A DNA stretch of 64,000 nucleotides from Fulvia fulva (lineage: Eukaryota; Ascomycota; Dothideomycetes; Mycosphaerellales; Mycosphaerellaceae), in contig NC_063015.1 of NCBI RefSeq assembly GCF_020509005.1, positions 2,666,001-2,730,000 of the forward strand, in the 5' to 3' direction. The stretch's first letter is position 1, and every line of letters begins with the position of its first letter. Under the pieces are notes generated by a model. It had not been told where the DNA came from, searched no databases, and saw only the letters and a list, made by a program, of their open reading frames with translations. Made by a program: the position numbers and the translations under genes. Shown here one piece after another: positions 11,601 to 21,573 of this stretch.

Positions 11601-12340
11601 AAAGGATTGGCCTTAGTATATCCCTACGGTAGAGTTCGCTACTCGTAACTAGGACTCGGAGACTACTAGCTACTCTCCCTTCTATACTACGAGAGGTTAC
11701 TACCCTTGTATAGGTATAGAACTAGAAGAGCCTCTCCCGCCTACCGAAGACGTAAACGAGTAAGCAGTAGACGAGTTCGCTACTATACTCTTACAGATCT
11801 ATAAAGAAGTCTACGACGAGATAGTATACGTATAAGCAATCTACGAGGATTAAGCTAATCGTCGTCGCTAGCTAGCTCCCGACTACTAAGTAGGCGATAT
11901 AGTCTACCTTAACTCTAAGAACATTAAGACGGACCGCCCCTCTAAGAAGCTGAACTAGAAGAACCTAGGTCCTTTTAAGATCACCGAGCGTATTAGTTCA
12001 CACGCCTACCGTCTAGCTCTTCCTACGAACATAAAGATCTACGACGTCTTCTATCCCGTACGCCTTCGGCCGTCGGCTAAGGACCTATTCCTAAACCAAA
12101 ACTAAGACATACTAGGTCCTCCCGATAAAGTAGAAGTCGACGAGCCTATTAACCTACCTTCTAACGACTATACTATCCGTAAGATCCGGGGAATCCGCGT
12201 AGAGCCTAACGACGTTAAAGGACTACCGCCGATCAAGTATAAAGTCGAATAGCAAGGTTGCCCTAAGTAGGATACCTTATAGGAACCTATCTAACATATC
12301 ATCTTCAATCGTTAAGTAATCGAAGAATACTACGCCCGCG
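8680..12340 (+). pseudogene. Gypsy pol (protease, RT, RNase H, integrase, chromodomain), RIP-broken
   Basis: The longest intact piece (9352-9551, 66 codons) is the reverse transcriptase start, with the [15 protein letters not shown] and [15 protein letters not shown] blocks. The frame runs on past the stop at 9550-9552 through YIDDILVYSETKKEH. The protease active site near 8731 reads DTS instead of D[ST]G. The integrase HHCC zinc motif has Tyr at Cys positions (about 11145), and one catalytic Asp near 11430 is Asn. The chromodomain near 12180-12330 ends with a recognisable hydrophobic/aromatic block. A separate open piece at 10666-10878 is linker. Confidence 0.85.
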
Positions 12341-12515
12341 TAGACGGCCTAGAAGTTAATATCGGTAGGCTCTTCGAATCTAAGCTCTTCGACGGGGCTT
12401 ACTAATAGTGTATCGACTATAACATTAGGCCTAGGCCTAGTACTAAAGCTGAACATCCTCGATATATAGAACTACTACGGCTTCGTAGGAACTTAGCTTT
12501 GTTTAGGGGGGCTAC

Positions 12516-13035
12516 TATTATAGTCTCCCTATAGAGTATATAGAAGGTAGGGACAGAAGAGCCTTAGAGTACTTAGAAGTCGTTAAGAAGTGAAAGTCTA
12601 GCTTAGTACGTAAGCGCTAAGAATTATATACCCCGTAACATTTACTACGGGACCTAGCCCTCTAAATTCACTACTCTACTAAACCTTAATAGATTTACTT
12701 CGGCTCGTGACTATATGACTTACGGTACTCCCGCGAGCACCCGCGACTACGCTAGACCCTAGAAGAAGCTCGTAGAAGACTCGGAACGTAGGGCAGGTTA
12801 GAATAAGGTTTTGAGCAAAGCTACTAAGCGCGGCTTCGCACGGGTTAGCCTTATTGATACGGGGACACGTACTCGCGAGGGTCGTATATAAATATCTAGC
12901 CTTCCCTAGGCCTCTCTTGCTTTCTTCGTCTTTCGTTTTGTATAGCAATCATACTATACCCTTTATATCTATACTTCGTACCTACATTCTCGCTTTTATT
13001 CTTATATCTTATAGGCCAGGCTCTCGCCCCTAATA
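12516..13035 (+). repeat. Gypsy 3' LTR
   Basis: This is the 520-bp partner of 6811-7329. The first bases read TATTATAG, so the terminal G has become A. It is followed by the target duplication CTAGC at 13036-13040. Confidence 0.92.
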
Positions 13036-13040
13036 CTAGC

Positions 13041-13179
13041 GTATATAGAATCGATAACTAGTACTTAGACTAGTTAGTTTTATAGACTAAGATACTTAAG
13101 TATAACTACGCCGAGTACGACGACTATTAAATAGGTACGGATTGATAGTAGTGGAGTAGAGTAAGAGATTAATCTTTAA
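13041..13179. repeat. Gypsy right flank, ending in 56-bp direct repeat copy 2
   Basis: This is RIP-mutated DNA between the Gypsy element and the Copia LTR. Positions 13124-13179 repeat 3164-3219. The Copia LTR begins immediately after it. Confidence 0.65.
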
Positions 13180-13402
13180 TGTTAAATAGGTACAGATTAC
13201 GTAGCCGTAGAAGATAGGAATTACAGATTATGTGAATAAAGAAGGACCTAATAGGATAGCGTGTATCTATATACAAGTATCGCTAGTTAATAGTGTAGGT
13301 GTTTTAGGAGGGACAGCTACACTTAGGACTTGACTAGCAAGCCCTGATTACTAATCCCCCTAAGCACCTAATGTTGACCCTATGACCTGCATATTCTCAA
13401 CA
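13180..13402 (-). repeat. Copia 3' LTR, 223 bp
   Basis: On the minus strand it begins TGTTGAGAATATGCAGG and ends CTATTTAACA. Both ends and several internal blocks match the 234-bp LTRs at 1238-1471 and 6271-6504, so all three belong to related Copia families. The part nearest 13180 is more RIP-like than the rest. Confidence 0.85.
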
Positions 13403-13422
13403 CTCCCACTCAGGTCAGAAGG

Positions 13423-15092
13423 TCTCAAACAATCCCTTATATAAGCTAGAGCTGCCTTACAAAGTTTTGAAACTGCTGGCCATTGAGGGGCTTAGTCAGC
13501 CCATCAGTAACCATGTCCTTTGTGTGGCAGTAATCCACTATAATCTTCCTTTGCTACTAGAGATTCCTGACATAGTGGTATGCCACATCAATATGCTTTG
13601 ACCTGTCATAGACATAGGCATCTTTGACAAAGGTCAAAGCTGCTTGGTTGCCACCTATAAGCTTCACGGGTCTCAGCTCATCAACAGTACTTTTGCTTGC
13701 CTTGATCCTAGGTTAGAATGAACACTCTCTAACCAGGTCAGGACACCTCATCTCTTTAAGGACTGCAGCAAGAAACTGTGACTGCTTGGCTGCTGCATTC
13801 ATAGCCATGAACTCAGCCTCCATTGTTGATGTGGTAACAGACTTCTGCTTCCTACTCATCTAGGACACAGGTGATCCACAAAGGAACCACACATGTCCAA
13901 GGATTGAGACTCTGTCTGCCTTGTCCATGGCATAATCAGAATCTATGTATCCCTGGAGAATACCTCCTCCTCTTCTGTACATTAAGCCCAGGTCTGAGTA
14001 TGATCTCAGATATCTGGAGAGTTTCTTCAAAGCTCTAAGATGTTGCTTTGAAGGGTCAGCAACATATAAGCTGATTCTTCTAAGGGGGAAAGCAAGGTCT
14101 GGCCTTGTCATTGTTATTGGCCACATCCAGGTACCATTGCAACTATAGTACTCCTGCTTGTTGCACCTCTCATCTATAGTAGCTGAAGGTCTCAGATCCT
14201 TATAGCTGTCTATAGGTGAGAGTGTGGGTGTGGCCTTCTCTGGAGAGATGCCCATCTTGGCAAGGTTAGTTTGGATGTAGTGTCCTTGATCAAGCTTCAT
14301 AGTACCTTAGGACCTGTTTCTTGTAATCCTCATTCTAAGGATCTTCTCACGTTCCCTAAGATCTTTGATCTTGAACACTCTTCTAAATTCAGCCTTGAAC
14401 CACTGGACATCTAACAGCTTTGGAGCTGCAATAGGGATGTCATCCACATAGGTGAGGACCATGATGTCTCTTCCTCTGTGGATGAGTAGGCATAGATCCA
14501 CCTGGGACTAGGTAGATCCAATCTGTTCTAGCTTGGTAACATAGAGCTTGTTCTAATCTCTAGCTGTTTGCTTCAGTCTATACAGGCTTCTAAGGACCTT
14601 GAAGACCATATTTGGTGGAATTTCAACACCTAGGGGTGGGATCGTGTAGATGTCTTCAAGAAGGCTGCTTTCGGTGAAAGCATTGTTCACATCCACCTAG
14701 TGCATCTCAAGATCTCTCTCACATACTACAGCCATGAAGACCCTAAGGGTATCATACCTAACAGTAGGTGCAAAGGTCTCTTCAAAGTCAACACCATATT
14801 TCTGTGAAAACCCTCTTGTAACCAGTCTTGCCTTGAACTTTTCAATGGCTCTACTGATCATTCTTTTCACATCAAAAACCCACTTAGATGTAACCAGGTT
14901 TGCACCCCTTGGCGGTACAACTGGATCCAAGGTGTTGTTGCTTCCTAAGGCAATAAGTTCTTTCTGGATTGCCTCTTTCCACATATGTCCCCAATTGGGG
15001 TCTCCCACTGCCTCCTTATAGGACTTTGGGATTGGCACTTCCTGCTGGTAGGCTATGGCCTGCCCAACAGCAGCAAATGCATATCCCTCCAC
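13423..15092 (-). pseudogene. Copia pol remnant (RT and RNase H)
   Basis: Three open pieces in one frame (15092-14697, 14501-14307, 14300-13860) are separated by stops at former Gln/Trp codons. The first has the Copia RT start (SKWVFDVK, KARLVTRGFSQ, FEETFAPTVRYDTLR). The second has the catalytic YVDD in TYVDDIPIAAPK. The third leads into RNase H, which continues below 13860 with STMEAEFMA, SKHIDVAYHYVRN and DGLTKPL. The RT order is right and the spacing is normal. No function is expected. Confidence 0.88.
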
Positions 15093-15098
15093 ATTATT

Positions 15099-15213
15099 TT
15101 TGAAGACAATACACGCTATAATGGTAGTTGTATAGCTGTATCTGTAGAAGTGGTACAGTTCTTAGCAAAAGTGGCCCGCTCGGTAGTGTAGCCCGCTCGG
15201 TGGTGAAGCACGT
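15099..15213 (-). repeat. Orphan Fot1-type transposon end (115 bp)
   Basis: The segment is the inverted copy of 3239-3353, the left end of the Fot1-like transposon including its whole TIR with the doubled ACCGAGCGGGC sub-repeat. It ends at GAAGCACGT followed by TA (15214-15215), the correct outer boundary. Only 115 bp remain, and the inner edge is fused to Copia RT sequence. It is less RIP-mutated than the copy at 3239. Confidence 0.85.
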
Positions 15214-16949
15214 TATACCTATAAGTTAGTATTAGTAATACCATTACTAGGCTCTAAAAAGTGAGTGTTCCTGGTAAGAGAGTTAGAATTAAGGTTAGGC
15301 GCGACGCGTCATCGAAGTCGCGAAAACGCGGAAACGTAGAGGGAGATTAAGAAAAATTACGTAATGAAGTTTCTGAATCAATTGCTAATAAATGTCTAAT
15401 CAATTGCCGATCGGGGTGAATGTCCGTCTCCGTTACTATCTCTAGCCTGGTTTCGGGTTTGGCGAACAGCTACCCGTGGTTTGGTAAATAGCAAGTGGCG
15501 TGGCTGATTAGTAGAGCGGGGGTGAAGTTCAAGTGCCAACGGAGGTGTAATTTGCCGCTAAATCAAACACAGCCTCGGAGGAGGAGGAGATGACTGAGTG
15601 AGATAGGCTGCTGCAGCTTCTGCACCGCCCGCGGAATCTCCAAAGATCAGCGCGTTGTCTAACGCCAGCCTGGCGATCGAAGAGCACCTTGATTAGCAAT
15701 GTATTTGTCGTCAACGATGCGCCGTCAGTTGCGATTACCAGAGACTGTGCGCTCCTGCTGGACTCTGCCGGTGCTCGCAGTGAGATACGAGCACTCGAGA
15801 TGGCGGTAAAATGAGAGGTTCGGTGCCGGATCATGCTCCGACATGGCAGCTCCGACTCTATGGAGCAGTCTCCGATGGTGCGATAGCTTATTAACTTCGG
15901 CGTTTCGACGAGCTGGAGTTTGATGAGCCGGTGTGCGCAAGCGTGGTTGATTTTAGGTCGCCCATTGCGTACAGTTCGCGCGGCCTCGTACATCATCGTG
16001 GTTGTGATAGTCGGAGGCTGAACACGTTTGAATGATGTGGCTGACAAAAGATAACGGTGGTGTTGGTACACTTGCTACAGTACGATCAGTCCTGCAAACG
16101 CAGATAAGACACGCTGGGGGTATACTATTGTACAGTGGTGTCGCATGGTAGTGATTATTACATTCCTGGGTATCCCCGCCGTGGGGCGGGTTCTGTGGTG
16201 AGTACCGTCTTCCTCCCGTGAACTCCTCAAAGCAGTAAACCACAAGCGCCATTCCCAGTAGCTCTGTCGTGTGAGCGTGAAAGCATCCTCATCGTGTTCA
16301 ACGGCCGTTGCCATGCACGGACTGTCGTCGTTGCGCTCGTCGTTGGTGTCAAGAGCGAGCGACCAGATACGCCATTGCAAGTGCAGCGTACAAAAGCGGA
16401 GGAACCAAGCAGTGAATTGAGTTCGGCACCAGACCTGCTGTGGTGTCCCCGCAAACCCGGCGGTCCGTACTGGCCAAACACTCAGCCGGGACGAGTACAG
16501 CCGAGTCCGATGCGCAGCGAGTCGTCTACTACCTTCGAGGCTGGGATAGCTGGCGTCAATTGACTTTGTTCCTCGGCTGCGTGATTGTGGCGAACTGGAC
16601 GACCTGCAGCATCGAGCAGGCTGGAAGTTGGCAGCACACCTGGGTCAATAGTCTGTCGGTGTGATTGCGGGCAGAGCATTGTGGTATGTGTCCAAGGGTC
16701 GCGGGCTCGGATGAGCTGAGTGAAACACCGTCCCAATCTCGGTCTTTTTCAGACTTTCGTACCTTTCGTAGCGCCCTTCGCAACGGACGTTCCAGTACTA
16801 GCGGATGCCCTCATTCCAATGCTTAAATCGACAGCTCCAAGCTGATATGCTGTCATGGTGCTCTCCACAGCTGCGGGCACTGACTCGGTTGGGCATCACG
16901 CACCCAAGTCATGATGGAAGTCGATGCATGCTCCGCATGACTACGAAGA
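15214..16949. other. Gene-free flank of the transposon block
   Basis: Composition returns to normal by about 15.4 kb. Several overlapping short frames exist on both strands (for example 15529-16071 minus and 16294-16563 plus), but none shows a domain, good start context or splice structure. I see no gene here. Confidence 0.4.
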
Positions 16950-18198
16950 CTAGGCAGTCGGGTAATGGCCTAGCGAGTAGGATCGGCTGGCACCCTCGTC
17001 TCTGTATTGCATCGAAGTGGTTTCTTGCTGCGCTCCGTACGTTTGCTCACCATGAGCCGACTGAAATGAGGTAGCCGCCAGCGGCGGGGGCTGCATTTGC
17101 CCGTGTGGCGACGTGTAGTCTGCACCGCCGGCGGGCACCTGCATCGGTGTGATTTGGAAAGATGTCGGTTGCGAGAAGGTCGCTTGGGGTTGAACCTGGT
17201 ACGCACTTGGTCCGGACGACACCGAGATGTTTGGAGGATATTCGCTTTGCGGGGTGAGCCCAGTGTGGTACGTTGATGGCTGGTACCCAGTCTGCTGTGA
17301 TGGCGCGGTCTCATACTGCGGTCGTTGCTGTTCCTGGCTTACATACTGGGAGTAAGGCGCGGCATTGCTGGGCCACTCCACCCGCTGATCATGGTATGGC
17401 GACGCAGACTGGGCTGACAATGGGTCTTGGGCAGCGTCGTGTGATCTCCAAGTCGTCAAGCTAGGTGGATTCGCTACCGCGCCTACACCCGGCAAGCCCA
17501 TGGCGTTGCTGACGAAACCGGCGGTCTGGTGCTGCCATGAGCCGTGACGCGAAGCGCTCGGCTGTGCTGTTACTGAATGATTACTGGGGGTTGAGGTTGA
17601 GCCAGGACGAGGTATGCTGGATCCTGTGGTGCCCGGCGATGTAGACGGAATTGAGAGGAGAGTAGATTCTATTGGTCGTTGGTCTACTAAACGAATCAGT
17701 GTGATGTCCTGTTACGAGCTGGGCAGTTTACAACGTACGTTCTGTCGGTTGTAGGTTAACGTTGAAGCCTGCCTCGTTGAGCTTGCTGCGAAGGTATGCG
17801 TTTTCTTCTTCTAGTTCTCGGTTGCGCTGTTGGGTCACATGAACGATCTTCTCATTGGCCTCGTGACTACCACGGAGATCGTTTATGCTGCGTTCGAGAT
17901 GATCGATGTGGTCTTTGGTTCGTTGTCGGATAGCGCGTTGAGCCTCGCGATCATTGGCGCGTTTCCGTTCAAGCTGCGCGGACGACAGCGTAGTCACGCT
18001 GCGCGTCCCGGCTCTCGATGCTCGCTTCTTCCCTGAGCTGGTCGATGATTTCCGGGTGTCTGAGTTTGGGGACACGTAGCCTTGTGATAGCGACGACTTG
18101 CCCATGTCAGGCGATGGACCGGCGTCGGAACCCATCGATAACCATGGGAGATGGTCGTTGAAATGGTGCCACGGTGTTGTTGGAAGAACGCACGTCAT
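16950..18198 (-). CDS. bZIP transcription factor, two exons
   Basis: The model is complement(16950..17686, 17739..18198) with a 52-bp intron (GTACGT donor, CTGAT branch-like site, TAG acceptor) in phase 1, giving 398 residues. The basic region is at about residues 76-95 and is followed by a heptad leucine zipper to about 140 (an R-A-N-D-R-E-A-Q-R core, then HIDHLERSINDLRG). This is the AP-1-like bZIP fold that binds DNA as a dimer in the nucleus. The invariant Asn of the basic region appears to be Asp83, preceded by Asn82, a variant I associate with a fungal-specific bZIP group. The C-terminal half is rich in Gln, Ser, Pro and Tyr and may be an activation region. ATG 18198 is used because an in-frame stop lies about 70 bp upstream. 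A TTG-started frame to 18204 is not needed. The specific target is unknown. Confidence 0.85.
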
Positions 18199-21100
18199 GG
18201 GCAATGATTCTTGAGGAGATAGTTCTGGTGATCGGTTGTTGGGTAGTCGTCTAAGGAATAGTCGTTAGTGGAGGCCGCCGTGCAGTGGTTCCGGCGAAGT
18301 GTGTATTGCTGAAGTGTAGAGGTAGGAGGTTGTCACTAGCTCTCGGTGCGTGAGGAGAGAAATAGCAATTTCATGCGGAGGCAATGGAGCTTTTCAAGAA
18401 GCATTGATAGCGCTCTTTGTTTCAGTGAGAGACGCGAGGAGCGGGCGAAGGCGTGATATGTTGATGCTAATAACTTAGTTGCGACTATGGTGCGCAATGA
18501 CCTCCGGTAGACACCGGCGAATTGACCGGTGCAGTGACAGACTTTGGAGCAAGCTCGATGCCCGACAGCCTTGACGCAGGCTCGTGCAAACTGCAGCAGT
18601 GCGGTAGTAGCTCGACAGGGACAAGGGCTGCGGTCCCTGCAGGACCCCAAGATGGTTGGCACTTTGATCGACCTATGACATGGAATGCGGCCTACTCGAG
18701 CCCGCCCGTCGGCGGGAGGTGCAGCTACGAATGTTTGGGAGCTGTTTTCCGAGTGCCTGGCAATTCCGATCGCCAGAGACAAGGTCCTGGAGGCGTTAGT
18801 GGCATCGTATGCAGAGGGACCGATGAGTTATCTCACCGCGGATCCGAAAGACACCACCACTCTAGTCCACGTGGAGGCGCTTTTAGCCGGAGCGAAGCAC
18901 CAGACAGCCACAGCTAGATCCAGATGGACAGGAACGCTATTCCTGACATGTCACACAAGATGCGACACCCGAGGGGAGTACCCGTGGCTATACCGGCTCC
19001 TGATAATGCTCCAGACTGGAAGCTTGAGGTTGTCTTCCCGGTGTGATACTGTCATGCTCGAGAGTTGTCGCTCGAGCAGCTTCTGAACAGGCTGACCCAT
19101 GCACCGCACACCAATCTCCAGTCAAGCTCGGCCAGCAAGGCTTTCCTAGACGCGGCGACGGCGCCGTGTGGCCATGCACTGACGGGCCACGGCGAGGAAA
19201 GGGCGACGAGAGCTTGTGCGAATGAGGTGGTGCTGCATAACAACCGGGTTGTTTTGATGCCGCATCGAGAGTAGCTTATGCAAGCAGCTGCCGGCCGAGC
19301 GTCTTTTCCGAGAGGAGTTAGTTGACGGCAGGCCTCGCCAACATTGAACCTGCCCGGGCGCCTTCAAAGTGTGAAATGGCAGCGGCCGCAAGGATGAGCA
19401 GCGCGACGACGTCAACGATGACCTGCCAAGTCGGCTTCATGTTGTTGCTCAAACCTAGCGACGGTTTGATGGGCACAACGGCCTGCCCGATCGAGGCCGT
19501 ACTCTGCTCGGTGCTACTATGCGTCATATATTGCTATTGTGCTCCAGATTGCTGTTAATTTGCGCAGGGCTCGCGGGCAGCGTGGCGGCCACATGGACCT
19601 CGCTTGGTGGTCGGAGAGACGTCACAACAGGAGACATGGCCGAGTGTCGGTACATACATGGAGGGTGCTTTCCATGGTACGGCGGTGCCTGGAAATCAGC
19701 CATGGCAACGCGCGCGCGCAGAAGGAAGAAGCGGGCTGGCGTGGGCTGGCGTTGAGGAAGGCGAGAGCCTAGAGGTGAAAAAGAGCGACGCGACCCATGG
19801 AACCGGATAACCCGCCGGCGGAGAACCTTGCTGCTCCACCTTATAGCCGATCTCGCCGACGGCATCCCGAGCGCAGAGTTTCGTCTCAATCGCTCCCGTC
19901 TTGACTTTGATGTGTTTTAGGGCAGTCGCTCGACAAAGCTTCAATGTTGGCTACACCACTTGCGTCTTGCTGCTGCGCGAGCCCGAGGCACCGCTTCGCT
20001 ACACGCTCCAATCGAATCCCACCTGCCATGTCCACCACGTCCCGACGACGGCCGCACTCCGCCCACGCCCTCACTCACCCAGCTCCACAATGTGCTTGTG
20101 ACCTGACTAGTGAAGCGTCAACCAAGTACTTGTCACGGTGTTTCACGCTCCAGGCATCGCCCAAATCGTCAGCTCATCCATGGATCTGAAACGACACAAC
20201 AACCCATTGCTGGTCTACGGCACACATGCATCCCTGGCGGACCATCACTCTGTCGACGCAAGCACACTCGCTGCAGCCCGCCGTCACGCTGTACTATCAC
20301 CCTCGTGCCCCAGCCTCCAGCCCCCGCTGTCTGTTCCCTCCCCTCATCGATGGCGACCGATGGATGACGCTCAGAGACAATGCTTGGTCAGTGCATTGGT
20401 CCGAAGTACGACACCTGCGCAGGTCCAGAAGGCACGGGGAAGCACCGGCACGTCAACTCTCCCACCCTCCTTCATCCCCCAAAGGGCATTCTACACAACC
20501 TGCTTGTAGATTAGTGCTGCAATGCGGTGATTGTAGCTGCAAATGCATGCAAGTTGAATGATGCAACAACGAACTCTCGGTACCTCCGCACTCTAGTCCC
20601 TCACTACACCACCGACCAAGCCATGACTCGTAGCGGCATGGCTTGCATACGAGATAGCGCTACTGTCGCAACGGCAGACAAGATGACATTATCTGGCGTT
20701 TGCATAGTTGTCCTCGCAATATTCCAGAGATCATAGTTTGCTATTGAGAGATCGATGGCTTGACTTCGCGGCCCTCAGCGGTGCCTCTTGCAGATGTGTT
20801 TCGGAACACCCTTCTGGGCATTTGAACCACAACGCGAGACACCAGCGTGAAGCCACGGCTAGCATGGATCCACGATCGGATCGTCGCAAGGTATGGCTGT
20901 TGATTATCTGGGTGTAAGGTCATCCTGGGTATCGAGATCAGCCTGGAAGTACCCGGGCCATTACACCTCACCTCATTGTCGCCGTCGGTGGATGCATCAT
21001 CTGATGCTGTCGAAGTGGCTGGAGCATCGCTCGAAGGCCATTCCGATGTCCGAATGATCGGACATATCGATCACAGTGGCACCGGCGTCAGGTCAAGTGC

Positions 21101-21573
21101 GCCGCTCACGATTCTGGTAGGTTGGGCCTGAGTGCAGACTGCATATGCGTCCATCCTTTACCACAACGCCGAGAGTGCTCAACAATGCTGTATACCCTCA
21201 TCTGGTCTTGAGCAGCCCGGGTGTTGGTGCGAACTTGAAACACACTCACTCCCAACATAGCTTATGGCTAGATCGCCGTGGTCAGCATGGATTCCGCCAT
21301 GCTGCAGGGGTACTTCTCAATGCTCTACAAGCTCATATGTGCAATACTATTGCTCGACCCACAGATGAAGTATCTCCATGGTGGCCCGAGTGCGCGGCCG
21401 ACCACACCATGAAACACAGCTCACTAATAAGCCTTGTGCAGAGATGGCAGCTGCTGCACCGAAGACATCCCTGTCAGAACACCAGGACAAGCACTTAGGC
21501 CAAAGCGCTTACATTGCGGCAGGAATCGGACAATAGTCTATGCATACATGCAACGGCTTATGGTCCCTCTCGT
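18199..21573. other. 3.4-kb interval with no recognised gene
   Basis: Composition is normal and many overlapping frames of 60-150 codons exist on both strands, none with a motif I recognise. The best candidates are 18685-19086 plus (133 codons, partly protein-like) and 19318-19527 minus (69 codons with one hydrophobic segment of about 20 residues). Neither is convincing. The part next to 18198 should hold the bZIP promoter. Confidence 0.35.

Larger units (their letters stand above)
6806..13040 (+). mobile_element. Complete Ty3/Gypsy chromovirus, RIP-inactivated, TSD CTAGC
   Basis: The element occupies 6811-13035 (6,225 bp) with LTRs of 519-520 bp at each end. The 5-bp target duplication CTAGC is present at 6806-6810 and 13036-13040. 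Domains follow the Gypsy order on the plus strand: gag from about 7376, a zinc knuckle at about 8382-8432, protease at about 8720, reverse transcriptase from about 9340 with YIDD at 9784-9795, RNase H around 10200-10500, integrase at about 11030-11700, and a C-terminal chromodomain at about 12170-12330. The chromodomain places it among chromoviruses, which are known to target heterochromatin. A purine run (AGGGGGG, near 12505) precedes the 3' LTR and fits the polypurine tract. All long frames are broken by TAG/TAA at former Gln and Trp codons. Confidence 0.93.
13180..15098 (-). mobile_element. Ty1/Copia element, 5'-truncated, lightly RIP-mutated
   Basis: On the minus strand the element starts abruptly at 15098 in the reverse transcriptase region and runs through RT and RNase H to a 3' LTR at 13180-13402. 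There is no gag, protease, integrase or 5' LTR. CpA and TpG are common here, unlike 1-13.2 kb, so RIP was weak or the element arrived later. A purine run (about 13403-13411) just before the LTR fits the polypurine tract. The truncation point coincides with a 115-bp Fot1-type end. Confidence 0.88.

Noticed and set aside
13945..14148. Plus-strand frames across the Copia remnant (also 14734-15191)
   Set aside because: They are antisense to the clear Copia reverse transcriptase.
15529..16783. Cluster of overlapping frames of 60-180 codons on both strands
   Set aside because: No domains, splice logic or consistent frame. Typical of GC-balanced non-coding DNA.
19318..19527. 69-codon minus-strand frame with one hydrophobic segment
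   Set aside because: It is too short, lacks context, and overlaps an equally long plus-strand frame.
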